From Maritalea porphyrae (lineage in GTDB: Bacteria > Pseudomonadota > Alphaproteobacteria > Rhizobiales > Devosiaceae): 64,000 nt of DNA. The first letter of the stretch is position 1, and every line of letters begins with the position of its first letter. The notes under the pieces were generated by a model that was not told the DNA's origin, made no database searches, and was given only the letters and a program-made list of their open reading frames with translations. Location of the stretch: NCBI RefSeq assembly GCF_027213965.1, contig NZ_JAPWGX010000001.1, positions 124,001 to 188,000 of the forward strand, read 5' to 3'. Shown one piece after another: positions 42,301 through 50,452 of this stretch. The translations under genes were made by a program, and so were the position numbers.

Positions 42301-42500
42301 TGGGGTTTCTCCAAAGGTGCCTCTTTCCACTCAAAGCCACAGTTGCAACAGCGGCGAAGCAGATGCTCGCTAGTTTCTGCCACAACCGCTCCTCCAAAGT
42401 TCTTGACCTGCTGAGAAGGCACAAAAAGAGTCGAAGCGCCCGACGCTTCACATTTGATGCACTTCCCGCCTTTCCCGCTGTATCGTGTTAATTCCATCAT
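42297..42500 (-). CDS. Small zinc-ribbon protein
   Basis: The 67-residue protein has KCIKCEASG near residue 13 and RRCCNCGFEW near residue 50, two CxxC pairs that can bind one zinc. It overlaps both neighbours by four bases. It may bind nucleic acid; this is inference. Confidence 0.62.
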   Translation of the reverse strand: MMELTRYSGKGGKCIKCEASGASTLFVPSQQVKNFGGAVVAETSEHLLRRCCNCGFEWKEAPLEKPQ

Positions 42501-42685
42501 TCCATTTCCTTTCTACATTCACCACAAAACCATTTGCCTAAACTTTGCTTTGCAGCTTCAATTCGTTTCTCAGCTATTTGGTTCATTGCCTGTCTTAGAT
42601 TTACGCCATATCCAAAAGCCGCGTTCTCTGCACCGCATGTTTCACAACGAGTGTGTAAGCGGCCTTTGATAATGGCAGCGGGCAT
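42497..42685 (-). CDS. Small zinc-ribbon protein
   Basis: The 62-residue protein has TRCETCGAENAAFGYG near residue 12 and WFCGECRKEME at the end, giving two CxxC pairs. It starts directly after the stop of the upstream gene. Confidence 0.62.
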   Translation of the reverse strand: MPAAIIKGRLHTRCETCGAENAAFGYGVNLRQAMNQIAEKRIEAAKQSLGKWFCGECRKEME

Positions 42686-43066
42686 CTAATACTGCGCTAC
42701 TTGTACGTTGTATTCAGCGGAGGATATGCGCCCCGAAACCCGGTACACTTCTACCTTTTCCCAATCTTCATGGACTGCAAACGTAGGCGACATAGGTGTG
42801 TTATGTCGTTCCATGCTTTTTAATAGCTCACGGGCTGGCTTTTCTAATTCAGGGGCAAGAAAACGGAAAAGTTCATCAACGATTTCACGCTTTGCCAGAG
42901 CGAACCTGTCATCGTTTAGCACTCGCTCCATTCCCTCGCGCACGAACGAGTCCCTTGCCCCCTCGGCCCGGCTTTTGAGAAATCTTTCAGCTTTTAGCAA
43001 CGCGCCCAAATCAGCAATTTGTTCGCGCATTTTCCGCTTTTGGTTTCGCCCAAATCTTTTCCCCAT
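42686..43066 (-). CDS. Hypothetical phage protein
   Basis: The 126-residue protein has a basic start (MGKRFGRNQKRKMREQ), a long helix, and a C-terminal strand region. ATG 43066 overlaps the upstream stop as TGATG and follows GGAGG. No family is recognised. Confidence 0.6.
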   Translation of the reverse strand: MGKRFGRNQKRKMREQIADLGALLKAERFLKSRAEGARDSFVREGMERVLNDDRFALAKREIVDELFRFLAPELEKPARELLKSMERHNTPMSPTFAVHEDWEKVEVYRVSGRISSAEYNVQVAQY

Positions 43067-43389
43067 CACACCCTCCATTCCATAATGAATGGGATATCCG
43101 AGTCACCATCGCCAAAACCCGCGTCTGGTGCGCTTTGTGGCCTACCGCCCTGTGACTGCCCCGAATTATCGCTGTTGCCGCCCTGTGACCGCTCTTTGGG
43201 CGGGGAAAGCAGTATGCTCATTTCAATCTTGTTGTTGTAAATCGTGGGGACCGGGATTGCGTCCAATTGCAGCCGATAACCTTCACCGTTTGCTGTTGGC
43301 CAAGCCACACCAATTTTTGTGAACTGCGCTTTTTTCTCGCCGTTCTGTTCGTAGTTGCGCACCATTAGTGCGTCTAAACGTTCGTTCAT
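43066..43389 (-). CDS. Candidate small single-stranded DNA-binding protein
   Basis: The 107-residue protein has a beta-rich N-terminal part (AQFTKIGVAWPTANGEGYRL, then MSILLSPPKE), a disordered Gly/Gln/Ser linker, and GDGDSDIPF near the end. The linker and D-x-D-I-P-F element resemble the tail of bacterial SSB, but here six residues follow it. It lies close to the initiator gene. The assignment is inference. Confidence 0.45.
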   Translation of the reverse strand: MNERLDALMVRNYEQNGEKKAQFTKIGVAWPTANGEGYRLQLDAIPVPTIYNNKIEMSILLSPPKERSQGGNSDNSGQSQGGRPQSAPDAGFGDGDSDIPFIMEWRV

Positions 43390-43407
43390 TCTGTCGTTTC
43401 CTTTCAG

Positions 43408-43578
43408 TTATGCGTTAAGAGCCATCAGCGATAAGGTGCTGGATAAGGTGATAAGCGCGTTGGTTATGTAGTACGGCGTAAATTTCACATACATTTCATC
43501 AGATAATTGCCAAGTCGCAACGGACATCGTGATAAGCAGCGACCACGAAAATGCGCAAACAAGTGTGAGCCAATTCAT
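43408..43578 (-). CDS. Small 56-residue membrane protein
   Basis: The gene starts MNWLTLVCAFSWSLLITM and has two hydrophobic stretches. Its ATGA overlaps the upstream stop at 43575-43578 and AAGGA precedes it by six bases. The function is unknown. Confidence 0.6.
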   Translation of the reverse strand: MNWLTLVCAFSWSLLITMSVATWQLSDEMYVKFTPYYITNALITLSSTLSLMALNA

Positions 43579-43856
43579 GTCGTTTCCTTTTTGCTTTTGA
43601 GGGTGTCGAGTGCTTTAAGCGTGTCTCTGCAAGCCGCGATATACCCCGGCTCTGCATGGTTCTTTGACGCCCATCTCGCTCGATGTTCCATTGTGCGGTA
43701 AACGCCTTCCAACGCCTCATTACGTACGTCTGCAATGAGGGTGGCTATGAGAGTTTCCCCATCTGGTTCGTTGGCATAGCCCGGGATGAAATATGACCTC
43801 TTGTCGATCGCAGACATAATCTCCTCCGCCCGCGCCTTGTCCTTGTCTGTGGTCAT
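43575..43856 (-). CDS. Hypothetical phage protein
   Basis: The 93-residue helical protein (ETLIATLIADVRNEALEGVY, then EPGYIAACRDTLKALD) resembles general phage early proteins with no known role. It overlaps both neighbours by four bases. Confidence 0.6.
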   Translation of the reverse strand: MTTDKDKARAEEIMSAIDKRSYFIPGYANEPDGETLIATLIADVRNEALEGVYRTMEHRARWASKNHAEPGYIAACRDTLKALDTLKSKKETT

Positions 43857-44062
43857 TGCTTGGCCTTCTCATTCCAAGCGATATGCTTGCCGTTTGGCCC
43901 TTTGAGAATAACTTTGTCACCTTCATTGATGTATTGATGGAAGTAGTGAACCGCTAAGCTAAGGATTGATCCCCCCGCAACTTCCATGCCATCAACCTCG
44001 ACCCAATAGCGGCCTCGTTCCGCAATTTCTGGATAACCTGCGAACCCTGTTTCGTTCTTCAT
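43853..44062 (-). CDS. Hypothetical phage protein
   Basis: The 69-residue protein (YWVEVDGMEVAGGSILSLAV, then GDKVILKGPNGKHIAW) looks like a small beta-rich domain. It overlaps the initiator gene by four bases. Confidence 0.58.
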   Translation of the reverse strand: MKNETGFAGYPEIAERGRYWVEVDGMEVAGGSILSLAVHYFHQYINEGDKVILKGPNGKHIAWNEKAKQ

Positions 44063-44901
44063 GCTGCGTCCTCTTGTGATGGGGGTGTGAGAAATTCAGG
44101 CGGGACTTTGCAGCCGGGGCTGCCGGGTTTTGGCCCCCACGCCACGGCCCAATCGCCTGATCTGTCGAAATAGTTCATGCGCTTCACCCATTCGCCGCCC
44201 GCTTCTTGTTGGGTATGCTGTGGTTTGAAACTTTCCCAGCCGTTTGCGTTTAGCCATGCTGCCATAGACTTGCGGAATGTGTTGTCGCGCTGTCGCATGG
44301 CCCGTTGCGCTTGCGCCGCTACCTGTGCGCAGGACTTGCGCTGTTGCGGCGTGAGCTTGCAGTATGCGAGATATGCTGGCTTTCGATCATCACCATCTTT
44401 CCAACGGTATGCCCAAAGTTCTGTTAGGAACTGGTTGAAGGTTGGCTGGTCGTCTTGGCCGTACTGATCACGCTCTTTCAGGATCTTTCCAGATGAATTA
44501 GGTTTAATATCTGGTTTACTATCTGGTATAGGTTGGCGATTTTTAGCCAATCCATTGGCGATTTCTGACCGACCCATTGGCGATTTTTGACCAATCGATT
44601 GGCGATTTATCGCTAGTCCGTACCAATTGGTCTTATCAAGCCCGATTTTGTTGTAATTGCCTTTAACGATAAACCCGTGTTCTACAAGCTTATTTAGCGC
44701 TGTTTTGATCTGGCTTACTGTCAAATATGGGAACTGTTCAGCAAACGCTTTTGTGCTGTTGTAAGTCCAGTATTGACCGTCATACAGGTGCTTATCGTTG
44801 CTCTGGTTTTTTTCAATCCAGTACGAGATATTTTGATAGATTGTCGCGCCTGTGACACCAACTTTTTGCGCGATTTCGGGATCAAATGAGTGCAAGGCCA
44901 T
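44059..44901 (-). CDS. Replication initiator (O-like) with internal iterons
   Basis: The 280-residue protein has an N-terminal winged-helix region (FDPEIAQKVGVTGATIYQNI, then YLTVSQIKTALNKLVEHGFI) as in phage replisome organisers. A middle linker is encoded by the iterons, and a C-terminal helical domain follows that may contact the helicase. The DnaB-type helicase gene is two genes away. It would bind the iterons at 44533-44608 to open the origin. Confidence 0.7.
   Translation of the reverse strand: MALHSFDPEIAQKVGVTGATIYQNISYWIEKNQSNDKHLYDGQYWTYNSTKAFAEQFPYLTVSQIKTALNKLVEHGFIVKGNYNKIGLDKTNWYGLAINRQSIGQKSPMGRSEIANGLAKNRQPIPDSKPDIKPNSSGKILKERDQYGQDDQPTFNQFLTELWAYRWKDGDDRKPAYLAYCKLTPQQRKSCAQVAAQAQRAMRQRDNTFRKSMAAWLNANGWESFKPQHTQQEAGGEWVKRMNYFDRSGDWAVAWGPKPGSPGCKVPPEFLTPPSQEDAA
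44533..44608. repeat. Four 22-bp iterons, candidate replication origin
   Basis: TTGGCGATTT occurs at 44533, 44555, 44577 and 44599, exactly 22 bases apart. The rest of each unit is partly conserved. It lies inside the initiator gene. Because 22 is not a multiple of three, the same DNA is read in different frames, so the repeat is kept for DNA function. An AT-rich stretch with repeated ATCTGGT lies beside it at about 44495-44530. Confidence 0.82.
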
Positions 44902-45438
44902 TTATTGATCTCCCCGCTCTATCTTGTCGCTCTTGACGCTGTTGTGGTATCGGCATAGGAATTGAAGGTTCCCCAAATCATCCGTTCCCCCACGCGATAG
45001 AGGGGTGATATGATCCACGGCGATGTCGGATGTGGTTTCACACCCCTGCTTGGCACAGACAAAATCGTCCCCTCTGTTTAACAAAGCTAAGACCAATTCT
45101 GGTCTCGATTTTGCGAACTCCGAGCGTCGAGCCTTGCAGGCTTCATACTTCGCCTTTTGGTTTAAATCATCTTGAAATTCGTGTCTGTTGTACTCCGTAA
45201 TAACACCGAGGAATTCGTCAAAACTCATCTCTTCAAATGAAGAGAGAATGCCACTACCTTGCCCGCAATCTGCTTCCCGCATCAGGTGATGACTTTTGTA
45301 TTTCTCAGCCATTTCGATGGCGTCTATCAGATCGATCATTCGACCATTGACCAGCCAGTGCAACACTTCCTTAGCGTCGAGCACGATCCCATTGTTTCCT
45401 GAGAACCATAGGACACTTTCAATTGTAACCTTTGGCAT
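44902..45438 (-). CDS. HNH endonuclease
   Basis: The 178-residue protein has a C-terminal HNH domain: zinc cysteines in VCAKQGCE, the catalytic VDHITPLSRGGTDDLGNLQF and LCRYHNSVKSDK (residues 128-172). The N-terminal 100 residues are helical and unrecognised. A 13-codon frame ending TAATG runs into its start and may couple translation. It may be a homing or host-DNA nuclease. Confidence 0.78.
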   Translation of the reverse strand: MPKVTIESVLWFSGNNGIVLDAKEVLHWLVNGRMIDLIDAIEMAEKYKSHHLMREADCGQGSGILSSFEEMSFDEFLGVITEYNRHEFQDDLNQKAKYEACKARRSEFAKSRPELVLALLNRGDDFVCAKQGCETTSDIAVDHITPLSRGGTDDLGNLQFLCRYHNSVKSDKIERGDQ

Positions 45439-45478
45439 TAAGCCGCCTCCCCGTCATTGTACTGTGATTGAAACGCCA

Positions 45479-46843
45479 TTATGCAATCTCCCGCACAGCA
45501 TTGTGTGCAACTGAACAATGTAAAAGGATGTCATTGAGATCACCGTCACGGTTCTTGCGAACCAGAAATTCTAGCTTGTCTCTAGAAGCGTCCAACTCGT
45601 TCAAATCGGTGTCTTTATTCATTTTTAGGTAGTAGTGGTCACGGTACAAAAAGCCGATAACGTTGGCGTCCTGCTCGATTTCACCAGACCACCGCAAATC
45701 ACTCATCATTGGGCGCTTGTCGTCGCGGGACTCGACTTGTCGCGATAACTGGCACAGCAACACGACACAGCAATCCAGTTCTTTTGCCATCGCTCGAGCA
45801 GCGTTTGAAACCTCACTGGCCTCCGCTACCTTGTTTCCAGCATAGCGCGAAGATGGCTCAACGATTTGCATGTGGTCGATGCAAACCACATCAAGTGAAA
45901 AACCGTTCTTTTCAAACTTGGTTTTTTCTTCTCGAGCCTTGGCTTTAATGTCAGCCATCGTCAATTTAGCCGATGCATCCCACATGAATGGAATGTTTGA
46001 CATGCTTTCCAACGCACCGTTGAGTGAGTTTCGTTGCCCCGACCTTAGTTCACCCCGCAAAATAGATCGGTAAGTCGGAGCTGCTGGCACCCCAAATCTG
46101 TCATAGAGCGTGTCTGAGAGCATCCGCGCGGCCAACTGCTGCTGCGACATCTCTAACGAGAAGAAAACAACCCCATGCCCATTTAAAGCGGTTTGACGCA
46201 AAGATGATAAAGCGAAAGCGGACTTCCCCATGCCGGGGCGTCCAGCGATCACATAAAGCTGCTGTTTCTTGTAGCCGTTTAATGCTTCATCAATCGTCTT
46301 GATACCAGTTGTGGCTCCTGCCAATAGATCGGGATTATCAATATCGCGCAGGAGGTCATGTGCACCGTCTTTAAACGTTCCAGCGTTCTGATCCGCGTCA
46401 CCTGCTGCAACGTAGTCCAAGACTGAAATTAGATCGCTTGCCAAAGCAAAAGGGTCACAATCAACACTATAAACTTCGCGCTTGATCCCATCCGCGTTGT
46501 CTCTGATCACCCGACGCGCCCACAATCTCTTTAGGCTTCTAATTAGCCCATCAATTTGAGTAATTGGGAGCGCTAAGGCCATAATGTGCGCCATGAAATC
46601 ACCGCGTTTCACGTCCGGAGCCAATTGCTCTGGCAGTGAGTTTAGGAGCGCCAGGTATGTAGTGTATTCACCCTCATTGGAGTTGGTTTGCAGCCGCTCC
46701 CAAAGTCGGGCGCAAACTTCTTCACTGAACCACTCCGCGCTAATCTTATTTGCGAATAGTGGAATACTCTTTGGCGCATTAATGAAGCTTCCAATGAGTG
46801 TTCTTTCAATTTCAGGATCATCAAACGGGGCTGTGCTGGTCAT
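45479..46843 (-). CDS. Replicative DNA helicase, DnaB type
   Basis: The 454-residue protein has a DnaB N-terminal domain (DPEIERTLIGSFINAPKSIP) and a RecA-like motor: Walker A VIAGRPGMGKSAFAL near residue 200, Walker B VVCIDHMQI, and QLSRQVESRDDKRPMMSDLRWSGEIEQDA. It should be loaded at the iteron origin. Confidence 0.9.
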   Translation of the reverse strand: MTSTAPFDDPEIERTLIGSFINAPKSIPLFANKISAEWFSEEVCARLWERLQTNSNEGEYTTYLALLNSLPEQLAPDVKRGDFMAHIMALALPITQIDGLIRSLKRLWARRVIRDNADGIKREVYSVDCDPFALASDLISVLDYVAAGDADQNAGTFKDGAHDLLRDIDNPDLLAGATTGIKTIDEALNGYKKQQLYVIAGRPGMGKSAFALSSLRQTALNGHGVVFFSLEMSQQQLAARMLSDTLYDRFGVPAAPTYRSILRGELRSGQRNSLNGALESMSNIPFMWDASAKLTMADIKAKAREEKTKFEKNGFSLDVVCIDHMQIVEPSSRYAGNKVAEASEVSNAARAMAKELDCCVVLLCQLSRQVESRDDKRPMMSDLRWSGEIEQDANVIGFLYRDHYYLKMNKDTDLNELDASRDKLEFLVRKNRDGDLNDILLHCSVAHNAVREIA

Positions 46844-47529
46844 TAATTGCGCCCCCCTCGGAATTGCTCAACTTGGTGCACAGCGTTCAACGCGCACTCA
46901 AAAGGGTTGGTGTTGATTTGGCTGCCCGTAAAACGCAATGTCGCGAACCCGCTTTGTGCTAGCTCTACATCTCTTTCGATATCGTCCATCGCGTTGTGAT
47001 AAGCGCGCCCATCGCATTCAATTGCGAAACCCTTTGGAGCAAGCTCTATTGGCAAAAACAAAGCAAAATCCAAGCGTCGGCCCGCAACTTTTAGCTGTGG
47101 TACGATAAGAGCGCGAGATGGCTCCATTAGCCCTGCAACCTCATCTAGTGAGGCACTTGAAACCTTGGCTGGAAAGCACTCACAACCTACCCACTGCGCA
47201 ATTAACAAAGTCGGGAGTAAGGTCCGCTCAATTGGGCTTTCACATAACGCCATACCAGCGTCAAAACCTGCTTGCAGTTGATCAAGCGCTATCCTCTGGT
47301 CGCTTTCAGATGCACCGTTGTAAGCCTCTCGGGTGGTCATTTCATGCGCAGCGCACTTGAATGCTTGGCTTGATTGCCCCTTGTGAGACTTAAGGATTCT
47401 TGCCTCATCACCATTGCACTCCAACCGAAGTAGCAAAGCATCGCGAGCGTCCCCCAGCGTCCAAATGGTTGGGATGTAGCTCATAAACCCACTGTCATCT
47501 GCTATGTTGCGCTGAGGAACGTACTCCAT
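46843..47529 (-). CDS. DUF559/Vsr-like nuclease-fold protein
   Basis: The 228-residue protein has a C-terminal restriction-endonuclease-like domain: CESPIERTLLP near residue 95, GRRLDFALFLP near residue 149, and FAIECDGRAYHNAMDDIERD, then GFATLRFTGSQI. The pattern E, D and E-x-D fits a metal-dependent nuclease. It precedes the helicase, and its target is unknown. Confidence 0.65.
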   Translation of the reverse strand: MEYVPQRNIADDSGFMSYIPTIWTLGDARDALLLRLECNGDEARILKSHKGQSSQAFKCAAHEMTTREAYNGASESDQRIALDQLQAGFDAGMALCESPIERTLLPTLLIAQWVGCECFPAKVSSASLDEVAGLMEPSRALIVPQLKVAGRRLDFALFLPIELAPKGFAIECDGRAYHNAMDDIERDVELAQSGFATLRFTGSQINTNPFECALNAVHQVEQFRGGRN

Positions 47530-47831
47530 TACACAGCGCCCATAGCTTCAAGCGCAGCCCGCGCACCACTTGCCGCCCGCTTTGCAAAGCGTTGGCGCAT
47601 CACGTTGGGGTCTTGCGCATCCCACATGGGGTGCACTTTGCATGGGTTTGTGGGGTTCTTATAAGCGCGGGGCAGCAATGGTATGCCAGCGTCATCTAGA
47701 ACGCGCTTAATGGTGACGTGGCTTGCGCCTAGCTTTGCCGCTATGTCTTTTCGACACATACCCGATTTGGCCAGCCGAATAGCTTCTTGTTTGCGAGTTT
47801 TTTTCTTTTCTTCAGACAAGCGATAAACCAT
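47529..47831 (-). CDS. Small helix-turn-helix protein
   Basis: The 100-residue protein has a clear helix-turn-helix (GMCRKDIAAKLGASHVTIKR at residues 24-43) preceded by a basic helix. Its ATG overlaps the upstream stop as TAATGG. It may control early genes or bind the origin; unproven. Confidence 0.65.
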   Translation of the reverse strand: MVYRLSEEKKKTRKQEAIRLAKSGMCRKDIAAKLGASHVTIKRVLDDAGIPLLPRAYKNPTNPCKVHPMWDAQDPNVMRQRFAKRAASGARAALEAMGAV

Positions 47832-48001
47832 TACTTCACTCCTTGAACTTCACCCATGCGGGCGCGGAACTCGACGTCTAGGCCAAGCTCACGTGCCAAC
47901 TGCATGTGCGTTTCGATGTATTTGCGTTCGGCTTTTTTCTGCTCTTTGGAAGCAGCGCGAACGGTGATGATTGGTTTTAGAAAAAACTTGAAAATGTTCA
48001 T
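47831..48001 (-). CDS. Small 56-residue basic protein
   Basis: The gene starts MNIFKFFLKPIITVRAAS and continues as a charged helix. The start ATGA overlaps the upstream stop and its TAA overlaps the next ATG, which supports it as a real gene. The function is unknown. Confidence 0.6.
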   Translation of the reverse strand: MNIFKFFLKPIITVRAASKEQKKAERKYIETHMQLARELGLDVEFRARMGEVQGVK

Positions 48002-48417
48002 GCCCTTACCCCTACTGCGCGGATTGCTTTAGCCATTTCACGAGCCTGTAGATCCACATCCGAACGGTCAGTCTGCACGTCACGCAAAACAGGGTGCATT
48101 TCGTCTTCACCCTCACCAGAAAGAAGGGCTGCAGTTCGAACGGCCAAAATTTGGGCCTCATGTTTCTTGCGCTCAATTTCTTCTCGCTCCGCTTTGTCTT
48201 GTGCTTGTTGAATGCGTATCCATTCGTGGGCGTCTATGCGGCGGCTTTCGCTGTAATGCAGGGATTTAACCCGGCCCCACGTAATGCCCGTCGCCCGCTC
48301 TACAGCGCTAATGCGCAGCTTGTAATTTGCACCAGCACCCGCCTTTAAATCAGCGATGCGGTGAATGGCTTTTGCCGTGGCTTTCGTTACCCACGTGCGT
48401 AACTCAGACAGTTTCAT
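47998..48417 (-). CDS. Hypothetical helical phage protein
   Basis: The 139-residue protein has MKLSELRTWVTKATAKAIHR, then RISAVERATGITWGRVKSLHY and a charged coiled coil (residues 70-100). ATG 48417 has GGAG nine bases upstream, unlike the longer form. It may bind DNA. Confidence 0.55.
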   Translation of the reverse strand: MKLSELRTWVTKATAKAIHRIADLKAGAGANYKLRISAVERATGITWGRVKSLHYSESRRIDAHEWIRIQQAQDKAEREEIERKKHEAQILAVRTAALLSGEGEDEMHPVLRDVQTDRSDVDLQAREMAKAIRAVGVRA

Positions 48418-48799
48418 TTCTGAGAACTCCGAATTTGTTTCTAAATTTGTTGGTTTGATTTCCTGCATTTGAGAATTGTCCCGTCCTATTGATGAAAACG
48501 GGACGAGAAGCAGTTAGGAAAATCGAATGATAAAACTTGAAGAAGCTGTGATGAGCCTCATGCAAGATTTGGAAAAGAAAAGAGCGGGACGCGGCTTGGA
48601 GTTGGGAGGAGACCGCGCCCCTGTGCTGGGTAGGGAAAGTCCCAGCGTTGTCTACTTCCGCACCAAAAGACGGGGCAACGATTAAGCCGCCCCGCAAGTT
48701 TGGAGGGGTCACATAGTCATGTTTAGGACTAAGCTCCTGCACTTCATGCGCAGGCAGATGTGCAGCAACGGGCTGCACATTTGTTTGCTCATCGCGCAT
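48404..48799 (-). CDS. Uncertain phage protein
   Basis: The frame (131 residues, starting MRDEQTNVQPVAAHLPAHEV) begins with an ATG overlapping the stop of the HNH-AP2 gene and ends 14 bases into the next gene. The C-terminal part has an odd composition, so it may be a shadow, or only its first part may be a gene. Nothing else fills 48418-48798 on this strand. Confidence 0.35.
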   Translation of the reverse strand: MRDEQTNVQPVAAHLPAHEVQELSPKHDYVTPPNLRGGLIVAPSFGAEVDNAGTFPTQHRGAVSSQLQAASRSFLFQILHEAHHSFFKFYHSIFLTASRPVFINRTGQFSNAGNQTNKFRNKFGVLRNETV

Positions 48800-49317
48800 C
48801 ATGTGTTGACCCTCTTAAAATCGCCATGAAGTTTTTTAGCAGCGGAGTTGTATGCTGCCGCTGCCTCTGCAGCCGTAGAATAGTAGCCGAGATGGTGACA
48901 ACGATTGTTTTTCTTGACAACAGCGCGCCATTTGCGTTTGCTCTTTGCCCAATCGACCCCTTTGAAGCCGGACGTGTTGTTTTTCTGGATCCGTCGATTG
49001 CAGTTATTTTGGGACCGGTCTGCAAGTCTGAGGTTTTCCAAGCGATTGTCCGAAGGGTCACAGTTTGCGTGATCAATCTCGCGATCAGGGAGTTCACCAT
49101 GAACATAGAGCCAAGCCAGTCGATGTGCGGCGAGGATAACGCTGTCCACACTAATGTAGATGTAGCCCCCGCGTCTCGTGTGTCCGGCAACATCTTCTTT
49201 GAAAACGCCGTGGCCGGATTTATTATGAACGAACACACCGGTGTTCTGATCATAGCGAAGAAGCTCTTTCAATCGCTCTTGCGTCAGTGCTTTTGTCTGT
49301 TCCCCCTTATTGGTCAT
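48799..49317 (-). CDS. HNH-AP2 homing endonuclease-like protein, copy 1
   Basis: The 172-residue protein has an HNH nuclease core (AHRLAWLYVHGELPDREIDH, then DNRLENLRLADRSQNN) and an AP2 DNA-binding domain (NTSGFKGVDWAKSKRKWRAV, then HHLGYYSTAAEAAAAYN). It resembles the protein at 55746-56258. Such genes move as free-standing homing elements. Confidence 0.85.
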   Translation of the reverse strand: MTNKGEQTKALTQERLKELLRYDQNTGVFVHNKSGHGVFKEDVAGHTRRGGYIYISVDSVILAAHRLAWLYVHGELPDREIDHANCDPSDNRLENLRLADRSQNNCNRRIQKNNTSGFKGVDWAKSKRKWRAVVKKNNRCHHLGYYSTAAEAAAAYNSAAKKLHGDFKRVNT

Positions 49318-49490
49318 TTCTTGCGACCTTGGCGAGATTGCTTGCGCCGCGCTTTTACTTTCGAACGCTTAGATGTTGGCAAGCATTGTTCATTCCGCTT
49401 TGGCGGTTTTGGGCGTGTTGGTTCGTCCATGAAGTGCCCGCTATTCATCAAAGCTGCTGCTGCGGCCATAATTACAAATGGGTTTCGCAT
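49314..49490 (-). CDS. Small 58-residue basic protein
   Basis: The gene starts MRNPFVIMAAAAALMNSG and has a Lys/Arg-rich end (VKARRKQSRQGRKK). It follows cro closely and overlaps the HNH-AP2 start by four bases. The Ala-rich start could be a weak membrane or export segment. The role is unknown. Confidence 0.55.
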   Translation of the reverse strand: MRNPFVIMAAAAALMNSGHFMDEPTRPKPPKRNEQCLPTSKRSKVKARRKQSRQGRKK

Positions 49491-49491
49491 C

Positions 49492-49710
49492 TTACGCTCT
49501 TTCTTTGGGGGTTTCGAAAAACAGCTTGTCAGCGAACCGAACCCGTTTGGCTTTGGCGGCGTCGCGGATCGCCTTCATGTCTGTAAGTGAAAGGGCAACG
49601 CCCTGCTCCCAACGCGAAACCGTTGGCTGTGTCCGCCCGATCAGCGCAGCAAATTCTGCTTGGCTAACCTTAAAAACGCGGGTTCTAATATGTTTGATTG
49701 CTGTTTCCAT
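49492..49710 (-). CDS. Cro-like repressor
   Basis: The 72-residue protein is mainly a helix-turn-helix domain (KVSQAEFAALIGRTQPTVSRW near residue 14). It is divergent from the CI-like gene and first in the leftward early operon. ATG 49710 lies only six bases from the end of the -10 at 49717, so the mRNA is probably leaderless. The longer frame runs through the operators and is not used. Confidence 0.85.
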   Translation of the reverse strand: METAIKHIRTRVFKVSQAEFAALIGRTQPTVSRWEQGVALSLTDMKAIRDAAKAKRVRFADKLFFETPKERA

Positions 49711-49716
49711 ATCCCC

Positions 49717-49744
49717 AATATATACGCATACGCATTTAATGCAA
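49717..49744 (-). promoter_or_regulatory. Leftward early promoter (PR-like) with operators
   Basis: On the minus strand TTGCAT (49739-49744) and TATATT (49717-49722) are 16 bases apart. Between them are two overlapping TATGCG-type elements (ATGCGTATGCGTATAT). The whole segment resembles the rightward promoter at 50652-50680, with 16 of 17 bases matching around CGTATGCG. CI and Cro probably bind here. Confidence 0.8.
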
Positions 49745-49760
49745 GCATAAATATGCGGCT

Positions 49761-49789
49761 TTGCATTTTTTTTATGCATCGGATACGGA
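49761..49789 (+). promoter_or_regulatory. Candidate CI maintenance promoter (PRM-like)
   Basis: TTGCAT (49761-49766) and TACGGA (49784-49789) have 17-base spacing and lead to the CI start after a very short leader. The -10 is weak, as expected for a promoter needing activation. ATGCAT and TATGCG half-sites surround it. Confidence 0.45.
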
Positions 49790-49802
49790 TATTGTGCGCC
49801 CC

Positions 49803-50444
49803 ATGAAAACAAGTGACGTAATTCGAGCGATTCTCAAGGTAAGCGGTTGGAACCAGTCAAGGCTGGCAGATCACCTTGGTGTGACACAGCCAACCGTATC
49901 AAGATGGATGAAAGGCTCCGAACCAAACGGCGCTCAATTCCAAGCCATTCAAGAGCTTTATCGTGAAGTTGCGTCAACACCCTCTTCGAGCCAGCAAGTA
50001 TCAACAGACAATGGCATCCCAAACCTTGATATTCATGCTGGGTTAGGCAATGGCGGCATGGGCCATATTGAAGTTGATCCAGACACAATGCGCCCCCTGC
50101 CCCAATACACCGATGGGGATTGGAACATGCCCCCGGCGTTCATGTCGCGGTTTGGCAATATAAAAGGCGTTTTCGCTTTTGTAGTAACTGGCGATTCAAT
50201 GACCCCGACCATTAAAGGCGGGTCAGCCGTGTTTGTGGACACCAAGCAAAACTACCCCTCGCCCCCAGGCTTATTTGTAATCGATACGGGCGACGGTAGG
50301 CTGGTAAAGCGCGTTGAGCTTATTCCGCGCTCCGAAGATATCCGCATAATTTCAGACAACAAAGAATACAGCACATACGAATTCAATCGTGAGGACGTGC
50401 ATATATTTGGGCGCGTGATCGCTGTATTTAGTTGGAATGAATAA
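49803..50444 (+). CDS. CI-like repressor with S24 peptidase domain
   Basis: The 213-residue protein has an N-terminal helix-turn-helix (QSRLADHLGVTQPTVSRWMK near residue 17) and a LexA/CI-type C-terminal domain. The nucleophile serine is in VVTGDSMTPT and the lysine in RLVKRVELIP. Self-cleavage after RecA activation should induce the prophage. ATG 49803 has no Shine-Dalgarno, as for lambda cI. Confidence 0.9.
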   Translation: MKTSDVIRAILKVSGWNQSRLADHLGVTQPTVSRWMKGSEPNGAQFQAIQELYREVASTPSSSQQVSTDNGIPNLDIHAGLGNGGMGHIEVDPDTMRPLPQYTDGDWNMPPAFMSRFGNIKGVFAFVVTGDSMTPTIKGGSAVFVDTKQNYPSPPGLFVIDTGDGRLVKRVELIPRSEDIRIISDNKEYSTYEFNREDVHIFGRVIAVFSWNE

Positions 50445-50452
50445 CCCTCAAT

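Noticed and set aside
48523-48681. Rightward 52-codon frame starting MIKLEEAVMSLMQDLEKKRA with AGGA upstream
   Set aside because: It lies against the leftward early operon and overlaps an equally uncertain leftward frame; no promoter or family supports it. It remains a possibility if the leftward frame is wrong.
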